From NCBI GenBank assembly GCA_023265105.1, contig JAHFUJ010000006.1, positions 11,505 to 45,316 on the forward strand: a stretch of DNA of 33,812 nucleotides, read 5' to 3'. This document shows, in pieces, positions 1-8,863 of the stretch (its first letter is position 1; each line of letters begins with the position of its first letter). Both the position numbers and the translations under genes were made by a program. The notes beneath the pieces were generated by a model. It was given only the letters and a program-made list of their open reading frames with translations, ran no database searches and was not told the DNA's origin. This stretch comes from Acidobacteriota bacterium. GTDB taxonomy: Bacteria > Acidobacteriota > Vicinamibacteria > Vicinamibacterales > CAVVIG01.

Positions 1-629
1 AGCCGGACCTGGCGCAGAATCCGGCCGACCGCGCCGATCAAATTGTCCACGACGGCGTCGGCAACCAACCCGTCCGGCGGTCGCGCTTCCTCGGTCAGCC
101 CGTATCCGGTTCTGACGAGGATGCTCTGCGCGCCGACCGCTCGCGCCAACGCGACGTCGAGCCACCGATCGCCGACCACGAACGACCGCGTCGGGTCGAT
201 GCCGAGCTCGAGCGCCGCGCGATCGACCAGACCGCGGCCGGGCTTTCGGCAGTCACAGTGCTGGGCGTATCCCTGGACCTTGCCGTCGGGATGGTGCGGA
301 CAATAGTAATACGCGTCGATGTGGGCGCCACCCGCCTCGAGCATCGACGCGATATGACGGTGCACCGCTTCAACCACCGACTCGGAAAAGAATCCGCGCG
401 CGACGCCCGACTGGTTCGTCGCCATTACCACGCGCAAGCCCGCCCGATTGAGCGCGCGCACGGCGTCGACCGTCCAGGGATAGAAGGCGACACGCTCGAT
501 GCGATCGAGGTACCCGACTTCTTCGATGATCGTCCCATCGCGGTCGAGGAACACGGCGCACGACGCGCCTCGAAGGGCCTGCCCCGAGCCGTGTCGAGGG
601 GCCTGCTCTGAGCCGTGTCGAAGAGTCAC
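1..629 (-). CDS. gmhB: D-glycero-beta-D-manno-heptose 1,7-bisphosphate 7-phosphatase (HAD family), 3' end beyond window
   Basis: Removes the C7 phosphate from heptose 1,7-bisphosphate in cytoplasmic ADP-heptose synthesis, the donor used by WaaF. The minus-strand frame shows HAD motif I AVFLDRDGTI, motif II around VVMATNQSGVARGFF, the zinc-loop pattern CPHHP...CDCRKP, and the late motif FVVGDRWLDVALA. The start is a GTG at 629-627 that overlaps the waaF stop (GTGA), so translation is probably coupled. No ATG lies between it and motif I. The first 24 or so residues are encoded by a family of dispersed repeat and read as two related RHGS(E/G)QA units, so the natural N-terminus is odd. No stop is reached before base 1; the last bases (agccggacct) look like the edge of another dispersed palindrome. 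Family assignment is secure; the exact start is less so. Confidence 0.88.
   Translation of the reverse strand, partial: MTLRHGSEQAPRHGSGQALRGASCAVFLDRDGTIIEEVGYLDRIERVAFYPWTVDAVRALNRAGLRVVMATNQSGVARGFFSESVVEAVHRHIASMLEAGGAHIDAYYYCPHHPDGKVQGYAQHCDCRKPGRGLVDRAALELGIDPTRSFVVGDRWLDVALARAVGAQSILVRTGYGLTEEARPPDGLVADAVVDNLIGAVGRILRQVR
573..625. repeat. Dispersed repeat forming the 5' coding end of gmhB
   Basis: Two related units, each a GGGCCTGC(C/T)C(C/T)GAGCCGTGTCGA-like stretch, lie back to back just inside the gmhB start. The motif resembles the CCCTGAGC...GTCGAAGGG sequence after tRNA-Leu (10898-10931). It is part of the gmhB reading frame rather than an untranslated spacer. Confidence 0.55.
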
Positions 630-1741
630 AACGTCCGCCGGGCCGCGGCGAGCACGGCGTCGACGCCGATGCCTCGCATGCAGCGGTGATCGAGCGGGCA
701 CTCGCGCAACCCGCACGGCCGGCACCACACGGGATGCGTCAGCACAGTCGGCATCAAGAGGTCCGGCTGAAGCCGGACGCCACGTACCGTCGCCTCGTGG
801 TCTGGCTCAAGCCGGACGCCACGACGGTTGATATGGTACGTGGCGTCCGCCTTCAGGCGGACCTCTCCGCGTGGTCCGGTCACCCGCTCGTCGGTCGGAC
901 CGAACACCGCCGTGACGCTCACGCCGAGCGCGGCCGCCAGGTGCGTCGCGCCGGAATCGTTCCCCACAAGCGCGTGGCAGTTGACCAGTACACCGGCCAG
1001 CGCCGGCAGGTCGTTGCCAATCAAATTGAACACCGGCGAGCCCGAAGCTCGCGCCGCCAGGATCTGTTGCCCGGCAGGTGCGTCAGCCACGCTGCCGACC
1101 AGCACGACGGCCATCCCGTCGCCCACGAGCGCCTGCGCGAGCTCCGCAAACGACGCCGCCGGCCATCGTTTCGCACCGCCGTACGCGGCACCGGGGGCGA
1201 GCGCGACGAGCGGAGCGCGTTGGTCCCATCCGGCATCGCTGAGGGCCCGCCGACCGGCATCACCGAAGTGGGCCGAGACGTCGAGCCGCGGCACGACCGG
1301 CCCGTTGGGAAAGCCGAGCGCGTGGACCAGCTGCTGGTAGTAGTCCACCTGATGCACGCCCACCGGCGCGCGATCGACGCCGCGCGTCAACAACGGACCG
1401 CGCCACTCGGTGCGATACCCCCACCGCTCTGGAATGCCGGCGCGCTGGGCCATCAGCGCGGCATGAAACGAATTTGGCAAGAGCAACGCCGCCTCAAACG
1501 GCTTTCCCCGCAGCTCGGCGCCCAGGTCTCGCCACGCCGCGACACCGGGTGCCTGGCGTCTGGGTTCGAGGGGGATGACGTCGTTCACGTCGCCGACCAT
1601 GCTGAAGAACGGCGCGAGCGGCCGCCGCGCTGCAACCGTGATTGACGTGTCGCGCGAGGCACGGCGCAGGTCCGCGATCGCGGGCAGCGCCATGACGGCG
1701 TCGCCCAGCCAGTTCGGCGCGACCACGAGAAGATGATTCAT
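626..1741 (-). CDS. waaF: Lipopolysaccharide heptosyltransferase II (GT9), with repeat-derived in-frame insert
   Basis: Transfers heptose from ADP-heptose to the LPS inner core at the cytoplasmic face of the inner membrane. The N-terminus LLVVAPNWLGDAVMALPAI is the typical WaaF start, and GNDSGATHLAAALG followed by AVFGPTDERV is the GT9 donor-binding region. The conserved tail HPVWCRPCGLRECPLDHRCM is present. Between the FGPTDE block and that tail lie about 40 extra residues (about 293-332) coded by three copies of the dispersed palindrome (bases 746-865); ordinary family members have only a short loop there. The ATG overlaps the acyltransferase stop by 4 bases and the stop overlaps the gmhB GTG by 3. 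The frame is intact, so I call it a gene and not a pseudogene, but activity with the insert is unproven. Confidence 0.92.
   Translation of the reverse strand: MNHLLVVAPNWLGDAVMALPAIADLRRASRDTSITVAARRPLAPFFSMVGDVNDVIPLEPRRQAPGVAAWRDLGAELRGKPFEAALLLPNSFHAALMAQRAGIPERWGYRTEWRGPLLTRGVDRAPVGVHQVDYYQQLVHALGFPNGPVVPRLDVSAHFGDAGRRALSDAGWDQRAPLVALAPGAAYGGAKRWPAASFAELAQALVGDGMAVVLVGSVADAPAGQQILAARASGSPVFNLIGNDLPALAGVLVNCHALVGNDSGATHLAAALGVSVTAVFGPTDERVTGPRGEVRLKADATYHINRRGVRLEPDHEATVRGVRLQPDLLMPTVLTHPVWCRPCGLRECPLDHRCMRGIGVDAVLAAARRTL
746..865. repeat. Three dispersed palindromes inserted in the waaF reading frame
   Basis: Copies at 761-778 (GTCCGGCTGAAGCCGGAC), 800-817 (GTCTGGCTCAAGCCGGAC) and 845-862 (GTCCGCCTTCAGGCGGAC), the last in the opposite orientation to judge by its gtacgtggc flank. 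The same element recurs at 8824, 17890, 17913, 25695, 25761 and 30110. Here the insert length is a multiple of three and carries no stop in the waaF frame, giving VRLKADATY- and VRLEPD-like peptides. Confidence 0.9.
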
Positions 1742-2700
1742 GCCTGCTCTTCGACGTCGTGCTCCGCGGAAGGGAACATGCCGGGCACCGCGTCGGTCGA
1801 TGGCCCGACGTCACGCCAGCGGCGGTGCATCCACAGCCACAGATCGGGGTGGCGCCGGACGTACATCTCGAGCACGTCGGTGCACCGCTGTGTGAACTCG
1901 CGGATCCCGGCGTCGGCATCGGGGCCGGCGCGCGGCGGCTCGACCGGATGCTCGTAGATCATACGATACCGTCCACCGCCGACCGGCAGCGCGAACACCG
2001 GCACGACCGGCGCGCCGGTCCGGAGCGCAAGCGCGGCGAGGGCGGAGGTCGTGGCCGCGGGCCGTTCGAAGAAGTCGACGTAGATCGCGTCACGGCTCTG
2101 GATGTGCTGGTCGATGAGGACGGCAACGCCGTGTCGCGCCTGCAGCATCCGCATCACGCGCCGGATGGTGCCTTGCCGGTAGATGACGGTGTTTCCCGTG
2201 CGCTGGCGAATCCGCTCGAGGATCGCGTTGAGATCGGCGTTGTCGAGCGCGCGGGCGAGCACGCCAATCGGCTCGAACCGCAGTGCGTGGACGATCGCGT
2301 GCAGCTCCCAGAACCCGAAGTGGCCGGTGAAGAAGAGCACGCCCTTGCCCTGCGCGTACGCAAGGCGCGCGCGCTCCTCGCCGTCGAACTCGACGCGCGC
2401 CAGCATCGCCTCGGGCGACAGCGTGCCGAATTTCAGAAGCTCGAACAGCAGGCGGCCGAAATGCGCGAACGCCCCCCGGACAATCGCGCCGCGCTCGTCG
2501 GCCGAGCGCACCGGAAACGCCGCGGCCAGGTTCCGCTCCGCGATGCGCCGATGCGCCCGGTCGAACGTGTAGAACGCCAGGCCGAGCACGCTTCCGCATC
2601 GGCGGACCAGGGGGTCCGGCATGACGCGCACGACCGCGACCAGCGTTTGGACGGCGAGCGATTCGGTTTGGACGGCGAGCGATTCGAGTTTATGTCTCAC
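1738..2700 (-). CDS. Lipid A biosynthesis acyltransferase (LpxL/LpxM/HtrB family)
   Basis: Adds a secondary acyl chain to Kdo-lipid A at the inner membrane. The H(X4)E catalytic motif is HFGFWE at residues 127-132, preceded by GKGVLFFTG; later blocks (LIDQH, FFERPAATTSALAALALRTGAPVVPVFA) fit the family. Length (320 aa) is normal. The assigned start is a GTG at 2700 with no clear Shine-Dalgarno, because an iterated GGGTTCN array fills the space upstream. Residues 6-12 and 13-19 are an exact duplication (ESLAVQT), from a 21-bp tandem repeat. The stop overlaps the waaF ATG by 4 bases. Which acyl position or chain it uses cannot be told from the sequence. Confidence 0.9.
   Translation of the reverse strand: MRHKLESLAVQTESLAVQTLVAVVRVMPDPLVRRCGSVLGLAFYTFDRAHRRIAERNLAAAFPVRSADERGAIVRGAFAHFGRLLFELLKFGTLSPEAMLARVEFDGEERARLAYAQGKGVLFFTGHFGFWELHAIVHALRFEPIGVLARALDNADLNAILERIRQRTGNTVIYRQGTIRRVMRMLQARHGVAVLIDQHIQSRDAIYVDFFERPAATTSALAALALRTGAPVVPVFALPVGGGRYRMIYEHPVEPPRAGPDADAGIREFTQRCTDVLEMYVRRHPDLWLWMHRRWRDVGPSTDAVPGMFPSAEHDVEEQA
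2646..2687. repeat. 21-bp tandem duplication in the acyltransferase N-terminus
   Basis: Two adjacent copies of tttggacggcgagcgattcg plus one base, differing only in that last base. Being 21 bp, it adds seven residues without disturbing the frame; probably a recent slippage duplication. Confidence 0.9.
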
Positions 2701-2705
2701 GCGAC

Positions 2706-2787
2706 GGATTCAGGGTTCCGGGTTCAGGGTTCCGGGTTCTCGGTTCTAGGTTCTGGGTTTGGTTCAGGATTCGGGGTTCGAGGTTCG
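2706..2787. repeat. Iterated-word array, twelve GGGTTCN-type words of mostly 7 nt
   Basis: Consecutive words read GGATTCA, GGGTTCC, GGGTTCA, GGGTTCC, GGGTTCT, CGGTTCT, AGGTTCT, GGGTTT, GGTTCA, GGATTCG, GGGTTCG, AGGTTCG. The last position varies and the core is nearly fixed. Unlike the other four arrays it has no inverted partner here. It fills the lpxK-acyltransferase junction and supplies the last 21 codons of lpxK, including its stop. Confidence 0.85.
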
Positions 2788-3779
2788 CGGAGGCGAGCGA
2801 CCAGCCAATCGCGAAACGCGTCGGCCGGCTCGATGGTCGCCGTCAATGGCACCGACGCGATGGGTAGATCGCCCAGATCGCACGCGGCCAGACGAACGGC
2901 GTCCTTGTCGGTCGTCAACACGATCGCGGCGGCCGTGGATTTTGCCCCCGCCGCAATCCGGCCGACGTCGCGCGGGCCGAACCGGTAATGATCGCCGAAC
3001 CGCATCGTGCCGACGACCTGCCACCCGGCCGCGGCGACGTCGGCGAAAAAGCGGTCGGGGCGCGCGACGCCGGCCACCGCAAAGACGCGAGCGCCCGACG
3101 GCACGACCACCGAATCGTGATTCGACACCATGCGCGGCGCGCCGAGCACGCGGGTCATGCAAAAGACCGTCGGCACGCCGAGCGCGCGGCCCACGCGCTC
3201 GGCCGCGGACAGGTAGCCGGCGTCGACAATGGCTGCGTCGGCGACCGACGCGGCGGCAAGCGACTCGCGCAACCGGCCGGCCGGCAGCGGGCGATCGCCG
3301 AGGTCTTCTTCGCTGACGACGAGCAGATCGATGTCGCGCGCCAGCTCGACATGCTGAAATCCATCGTCGAGGATGTGCACGGTGGCACCGAGCCGCCGCT
3401 CGGCCAGACAGCCCGAGAGATAGCGACTCGCGCCGACGACGACGATGGCGCCGGTCACGGCGCGCGCCAGCATCAACGGCTCGTCGCCGGCAGCATCGAC
3501 GTCGGCGCGGATGGCCGTTCCGTCGGACACGACCGTCGCGCCGTCGGCCGCGGTCCGGCGCGCGTACCCGCGGGCGAGGATGGCCGGCCGCTCGCCCTGT
3601 TCGAGCAGGAGCCGCGCGATGCGCTCGACGACCGGCGTCTTGCCGGTGCCGCCGACGCGCAGGTTGCCCACGCTGACGACCGGGCGCGCCAGCCGCCGCC
3701 GGCGCTCCGGATCGCGGGCGTATCGGCGGCGCCGCCAGGCCGCCGCCGCGCTGTAGATAGAGCTGAGCGTCTGAATCAA
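2724..3779 (-). CDS. lpxK: Tetraacyldisaccharide 4'-kinase
   Basis: Phosphorylates the 4' position of the lipid A disaccharide precursor at the inner membrane. Walker A is GGTGKTP at residues 43-49 within VSVGNLRVGGTGKTPVV; the LpxK hallmarks ILDDGFQHVELARDIDLLVV and, near the end, IVLTTDKDAVRLA are present. The ATG overlaps the waaA stop by 4 bases. The catalytic part ends about residue 330; the last 21 residues (RTPNPEP-type) are low-complexity sequence read from the GGGTTCN array, so the native stop appears to have been lost or moved by the repeat. This tail is unlikely to matter for catalysis (inference). Confidence 0.93.
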   Translation of the reverse strand: MIQTLSSIYSAAAAWRRRRYARDPERRRRLARPVVSVGNLRVGGTGKTPVVERIARLLLEQGERPAILARGYARRTAADGATVVSDGTAIRADVDAAGDEPLMLARAVTGAIVVVGASRYLSGCLAERRLGATVHILDDGFQHVELARDIDLLVVSEEDLGDRPLPAGRLRESLAAASVADAAIVDAGYLSAAERVGRALGVPTVFCMTRVLGAPRMVSNHDSVVVPSGARVFAVAGVARPDRFFADVAAAGWQVVGTMRFGDHYRFGPRDVGRIAAGAKSTAAAIVLTTDKDAVRLAACDLGDLPIASVPLTATIEPADAFRDWLVARLREPRTPNPEPNPEPRTENPEP

Positions 3780-5110
3780 TGCACCAGCCGGAAGGGACGG
3801 ACGACCGCGCCCGACCCGGTCGGCGGCACGAGCTCGGCGATCATCGCGAGCGTCTTGTCCCTCGCGCCGCGGTTGGCCTCGACGAGTGCGCGGGCCGCCG
3901 CGCCCAGCCCCGCGCGGCGCACCGGGTCGGTGACGAGGGCGAGCAGCGCCTCTTCGAGCTCGCGATCCGACCGGACCTGCACGGCCGCGCCATTGGCGAG
4001 AAACGCGTCGGCGATCTCTTTGAAGTTCTGCATGTGGGGCCCGAAGACGATCGGCTTGCCGAAGATCGCCGGTTCGAGAATGTTGTGTCCCCCGTGATCG
4101 ACCAGGCTGCCGCCGACAAACACGGCGGTCGCCAGCTGATAGAGCTGCGCCAGCTCGCCAATCGAGTCGAGCACGACGACGTCGCAGCGCGGTTCGGCGT
4201 CGATCGGCAGCTCCGATCGCCGCAGCGTCGCAAACCCGGCGTCGCGCGCCAGCCGCTCGACGTCACCGAACCGCTCGGGCTGACGCGGCGCCAGCACCAG
4301 GAGCGCGCCCGGGATCATCGACTTGGCGCGCGCAAACGCGCGGAGCACCGCCGCCTCTTCTCCACGGAGCGTGCTGCCCGCGACAATCACCGTGCGAGTG
4401 GGCGAGATTCTGAAAAACCGCAACACGCGCTCGCGGGGCTTGTGATGCGAGGCCGGCGTCGGCAGCTCGAGTGAGTCGAACTTGAGACTGCCGGTGACGC
4501 TGACGCGCGAGGGATCGGCGCCGAGATCGATCAACCGGCGCGCCGATTCGTCACTCTGCATGCAGAAGCGATCGACGTCGGCGAGCACGCGGCGGAAGAA
4601 CGGGCGGATCAACCGGTAGCGTGGATACGACCGCGACGAAATGCGCCCGTTGATGACGACCGTCTTGACGCCCTGCCTTCGGCACGCCCGCAGGAGGTTG
4701 GGCCAGATCTCGGTCTCCATCATGACGAAGATCCGAGGCTTCACCAGGTTCAACGTGCGCCGGACGATGAACGCCCAGTCGAACGGAAAGTAAAAGACGG
4801 CGTCGACGTGCTGCAGGCTGCGCCGCGCCACCTGCTGGCCCGCGATCGTGGTCGTCGACAGGAACAGTCGCAGGCGCGGATAGCGCGCTTTCAGATCGGC
4901 CGCGAGCGCGCGGGCGGTCAACGCCTCGCCGACCGACACCGCGTGAATCCAAATCGATTCTTCACCGTCGACGTTGAACGAGATCGGCAGCAATCCCAGC
5001 CGCTGGCGCAAGCTGCCGATGTACTTCTTGTAGCGGATCGCCTGGTACATGAAGTACGGCGAAACGACGATGAAGACGACCAGCGTCAACAGACTGTAAG
5101 CGAGGTACAT
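3776..5110 (-). CDS. waaA: 3-deoxy-D-manno-octulosonic acid (Kdo) transferase
   Basis: Transfers Kdo from CMP-Kdo to the lipid A precursor. The start MYLAYSLLTLVVFIVV gives an N-terminal membrane anchor. The catalytic region HAVSVGE (56-62) carries the conserved Glu; ETEIWPNLLR, GRISSRSYPRY and the C-terminal GGSLVDHGGHNILEPA nucleotide-sugar site are all present. 444 aa is normal for the family. A longer open frame upstream runs antisense through gap and has no family similarity, so the start is set at 5110. No good Shine-Dalgarno precedes it. It is the first gene of the five-gene LPS run, with a candidate promoter at 5154-5183. Confidence 0.93.
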   Translation of the reverse strand: MYLAYSLLTLVVFIVVSPYFMYQAIRYKKYIGSLRQRLGLLPISFNVDGEESIWIHAVSVGEALTARALAADLKARYPRLRLFLSTTTIAGQQVARRSLQHVDAVFYFPFDWAFIVRRTLNLVKPRIFVMMETEIWPNLLRACRRQGVKTVVINGRISSRSYPRYRLIRPFFRRVLADVDRFCMQSDESARRLIDLGADPSRVSVTGSLKFDSLELPTPASHHKPRERVLRFFRISPTRTVIVAGSTLRGEEAAVLRAFARAKSMIPGALLVLAPRQPERFGDVERLARDAGFATLRRSELPIDAEPRCDVVVLDSIGELAQLYQLATAVFVGGSLVDHGGHNILEPAIFGKPIVFGPHMQNFKEIADAFLANGAAVQVRSDRELEEALLALVTDPVRRAGLGAAARALVEANRGARDKTLAMIAELVPPTGSGAVVRPFRLVH

Positions 5111-5153
5111 ACTGCGGGGAGGTGCCGCAAAGAATGGCGTTCTGCGACTTCGA

Positions 5154-6249
<1,096 letters not shown>

Positions 6250-6250
<1 letters not shown>

Positions 6251-6322
6251 GGATGTAAGGATTTAAGGATGTGAGGATTTAGTCTCACGTCCAATCCTCA
6301 AATCCTTAGATCCTTAGATCCT
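6250..6322. repeat. Iterated-word palindrome between gap and pgk (8-nt period)
   Basis: Two 30-nt arms (6250-6279 and 6293-6322) around a 13-nt loop, made of repeated AAGGAT-type words. Comparing the left arm with the reverse complement of the right gives 27 of 30 matches, with mismatches only at arm positions 6, 14 and 22, exactly one per 8-nt word. It begins at the last base of the gap stop. AT-rich against a GC-rich genome. Confidence 0.9.
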
Positions 6323-6338
6323 GAAATTGACGGTGTCA

Positions 6339-7532
6339 ATGTCGAAGCTCTCCATCAAAGATCTCGATCTGCGGGGCAAGCGGGTCTTCATCCGCGTCGA
6401 CTTCAACGTGCCGCTCAAGGATGGAACGATCGGCGACGACACACGCATTCGCGCGGCGCTGCCGACGATTGCGTACGCGCTCGATCGCGGCGCCACCGTC
6501 GTCCTCGCGAGCCACCTCGGGCGCCCGAAAGGCAAACCGGTGCCGCAGTTGAGCCTGCGGCCGGTCGCGAACAGGCTGTCGGAGCTGCTCGGACGGCCGG
6601 TCACCTTTGTCGACGACAGCATTGGCGACGCCGTGAAGCGCGCGGTCGATCGCGCGCACGCCTCGGGGGGCGGGGTCGTGCTCCTCGAGAACCTGCGTTT
6701 CCATCCGGAAGAAGAAAAGAACGACCCGGCGTTCGCCAAGGCGTTGGCGTCGTTGGCCGATCTCTATGTCGACGATGCGTTCGGCGCGGCGCATCGGGCG
6801 CATGCGTCGGTCGACGCAATCACTCGTGACGTGCCGCACGCGGCGGCAGGGCTGCTGATGGAACAGGAGCTGCGCTACCTCGGCCACGCCCTGGAGGCGC
6901 CGGAGCGGCCGTTTGCCGCGATCCTCGGCGGCGCCAAAGTGTCCGACAAGATCGAGGTGATCGACAATCTGCTCGGCAAAGTGGACCGCCTGCTCGTCGG
7001 TGGTGCGATGGCGTACACGTTCCTGAAATCGCGCGGGGTGCCGATCGGCCGCTCTCTGGTTGAAGATGACAAGATCAAGGCGGCGGGCAAGATCGAAGCC
7101 GATGCCGCGGCGCGTCACGTCCAGTTCGGGCTCCCGGTCGATCACGTCGTCGCCGACCGTGTGGACGCCGGCAGCGCGCACGAGGTGTTGGCGATCGGCG
7201 ACGCGCGGATCGGCGATCGATTCGGCGTCGACATCGGGCCGGCCACGATCCAAGCTTACGAGGCGGCGATCAACGATGCCAGGACCGTCGTGTGGAACGG
7301 GCCGATGGGTGTGTTCGAGATCGAGGCGTTTGCGGCCGGCACCAACGCCGTGGCGCGCGCGGTCGCGGCGGTTCAGGGCACGACGATCGTCGGCGGCGGC
7401 GATTCGATTTCGGCGGTGAAGAAGGCCGGGGTGGCCGACCGTATCACGCACATCTCGACGGGCGGCGGCGCGTCGCTCGAATTTCTTGGCGGCCGCACGC
7501 TGCCGGGCGTGGCCGCGCTCACGGAGCGCTAA
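6339..7532 (+). CDS. pgk: Phosphoglycerate kinase
   Basis: Makes ATP and 3-phosphoglycerate from 1,3-bisphosphoglycerate. [13 protein letters not shown] (17-29), ASHLGRPKG, the hinge-region [24 protein letters not shown] and [13 protein letters not shown] with the final [11 protein letters not shown] are all clear. 397 aa is normal. Start choice: ATG at 6339 gives [19 protein letters not shown] 6327 and GTG 6333 are in frame but give no better ribosome site. No Shine-Dalgarno is visible because the palindrome arm ends 17 bases before the ATG, so expression probably leans on readthrough or coupling within the operon (inference). Confidence 0.96.
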   Translation: MSKLSIKDLDLRGKRVFIRVDFNVPLKDGTIGDDTRIRAALPTIAYALDRGATVVLASHLGRPKGKPVPQLSLRPVANRLSELLGRPVTFVDDSIGDAVKRAVDRAHASGGGVVLLENLRFHPEEEKNDPAFAKALASLADLYVDDAFGAAHRAHASVDAITRDVPHAAAGLLMEQELRYLGHALEAPERPFAAILGGAKVSDKIEVIDNLLGKVDRLLVGGAMAYTFLKSRGVPIGRSLVEDDKIKAAGKIEADAAARHVQFGLPVDHVVADRVDAGSAHEVLAIGDARIGDRFGVDIGPATIQAYEAAINDARTVVWNGPMGVFEIEAFAAGTNAVARAVAAVQGTTIVGGGDSISAVKKAGVADRITHISTGGGASLEFLGGRTLPGVAALTER

Positions 7533-7535
7533 TAC

Positions 7536-7654
7536 CTGGTGATTGTCGATTTGATGATTGTCGATTTATTTGGCCATTGAATCCCATCGAATCCAGTCGA
7601 TAAATCGAAAATCACCAGATCAAATCGAAAATCACCAGATCGAAAATCGACAAT
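7536..7654. repeat. Iterated-word palindrome between pgk and tpiA
   Basis: The left part repeats GATTGTCGATTT (7541-7552 and 7556-7567). The right part has two tandem copies of the 20-mer at 7602-7621 and 7622-7641, then a partial third (gaaaatcgacaat). The right part is roughly the reverse complement of the left, differing at one word position (GATTGTCG against GATTTTCG) and by a short CTGGT gap. It reaches the tpiA ATG and so replaces its ribosome-binding region. Confidence 0.85.
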
Positions 7655-8422
7655 ATGAGGATCCCCTTCATCGCTGGCAACTGGAAGATGTTCAAGACCG
7701 TTCACGAAGCCGTCCTGTTCGTGAAGGAGCTGCGCGGCCTCGTCAAGGACGTCTCGGGCATCGAGGTCGTCATTGCTCCGCCGTTCACCGCCCTGCACGC
7801 CGTGGCCGAGGCGGCCCGGAGCACCAACGTCGGCGTCGCGGCGCAGAATGTGTACTGGGAGCGTGAAGGCGCGTTCACCGGCGAGGTGTCGGCCGTGATG
7901 GCCAAAGAGGCGGGGGCCGAGTACGCGATCGTCGGGCACTCGGAGCGCCGCCGGCTGTTCGGCGAGAGCGATGCCATCGTCAACCGGAAAACTCTGGCGG
8001 CGATCGCGGCCGGCTTGACGCCGATCGTCTGCGTGGGCGAAACGCTTGAAGAGCGGGAGCGCAACCAGACGTTCGAGGTCCTGGATCGCCAGATCAAGAA
8101 CGGCCTCGACCGGTTGACCGCGGAGCAGGTGGCGGAGCTCATCCTCGCCTACGAGCCGGTGTGGGCGATCGGCACGGGCCGCAACGCGACGGCGGCGCAG
8201 GCGGGGGAAGCGCACGCGCACATCCGGAAACGGCTGCGCCAGTGGGTCGGCGGCGACGCGGCCGACCATTGCCACGTCATTTACGGCGGCAGCGTGAAGC
8301 CGGATAATATCGGTGCGCTGGTCGCCGAGCCCGACGTCGACGGCGCGCTGGTCGGGGGCGCCAGCCTGGACGTGAAGAGTTTCATGAGCATCGTGACCAA
8401 GAGCCGGCCCGCTGCTGTATAA
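7655..8422 (+). CDS. tpiA: Triose-phosphate isomerase
   Basis: Interconverts dihydroxyacetone phosphate and glyceraldehyde 3-phosphate. Catalytic residues are visible as Lys11 in GNWKM, His95 in IVGHSERR and Glu167 in LAYEPVWAIGTG. The phosphate-binding YGGSVKPDN and GALVGGASL segments complete the barrel. 255 aa is standard. The ATG at 7655 opens the family consensus MRIPFIAGNWKM; bases just upstream (aaaatcgacaat) belong to the iterated-word palindrome and hold no Shine-Dalgarno. secG follows 20 bases after the stop. Confidence 0.97.
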   Translation: MRIPFIAGNWKMFKTVHEAVLFVKELRGLVKDVSGIEVVIAPPFTALHAVAEAARSTNVGVAAQNVYWEREGAFTGEVSAVMAKEAGAEYAIVGHSERRRLFGESDAIVNRKTLAAIAAGLTPIVCVGETLEERERNQTFEVLDRQIKNGLDRLTAEQVAELILAYEPVWAIGTGRNATAAQAGEAHAHIRKRLRQWVGGDAADHCHVIYGGSVKPDNIGALVAEPDVDGALVGGASLDVKSFMSIVTKSRPAAV

Positions 8423-8423
8423 T
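8393..8423 (+). promoter_or_regulatory. Possible internal promoter for secG
   Basis: A perfect -10 TATAAT (8418-8423) overlaps the tpiA stop codon; the best -35 is GTGACC (8393-8398) with a long 19-nt spacer. Transcription would start about 12 nt before the secG ATG. The -35 match and spacing are weak. Confidence 0.3.
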
Positions 8424-8442
8424 CGCAAGTTCACGCACAACC

Positions 8443-8808
8443 ATGGTGCTTTACTATCTCCTCACAACGTTTTACGTGTTCGTCTGCTTCGTGCTGCTGA
8501 TGGTCATTCTGCTGCAGCAGGGGAAGGGCGGCGACATGGCCAGCGCCTTCGGCGGCGGCAGCAGCCAGACGGCGTTCGGCGCGCGTGGCGGGGCGACGCT
8601 GCTGACGAAGATGACGACGGTGTTCGCGGTGCTGTTCATGCTCGCGGCGTTGGCGCTCGCGATCATCGGTCAGCGCGGTCCCGGGTCGCTTGTGAGCGGC
8701 ACGGCGGGGCCGCCGCCGTCGACCGCACCACGGGCACCGGCGCCGGCGCCGTCACCAGCACCGCCGGCCAGCACGCCGGCGACGCCATCACCGGCGCCGC
8801 CGAAATAA
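8443..8808 (+). CDS. secG: Preprotein translocase subunit SecG
   Basis: Small accessory subunit of the SecYEG channel. The first membrane helix (about residues 3-24) is followed by the SecG signature LLQQGKGGDMASAFGGG, then SQTAFGARGG and a second helix (about 54-76). The remaining 40 or so residues are a Pro/Ala/Ser-rich tail, longer than in E. coli but common in GC-rich lineages. tpiA-secG adjacency is a frequent bacterial arrangement and supports the call; the tRNA-Leu that often follows lies 1.9 kb away here. Confidence 0.95.
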   Translation: MVLYYLLTTFYVFVCFVLLMVILLQQGKGGDMASAFGGGSSQTAFGARGGATLLTKMTTVFAVLFMLAALALAIIGQRGPGSLVSGTAGPPPSTAPRAPAPAPSPAPPASTPATPSPAPPK

Positions 8809-8816
8809 ACTTAGTA

Positions 8817-8845
8817 ACGTGGCGTCCGGCTTCAGCCGGACCATT
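8817..8845. repeat. Dispersed palindrome 3' of secG
   Basis: GTCCGGCTTCAGCCGGAC at 8824-8841 with a 5' acgtggc flank: an inverted copy of the VRLKPDATY-type element. It sits 15 bases after the secG stop and could act as a transcript-end hairpin, though no T-run follows. Confidence 0.85.
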
Positions 8846-8863
8846 TAATTCTTCAGGCTTCGC

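Noticed and set aside
2646-2687. Frameshift in the acyltransferase start
   Set aside because: The duplication is exactly 21 bp and keeps the frame; it adds seven residues only.
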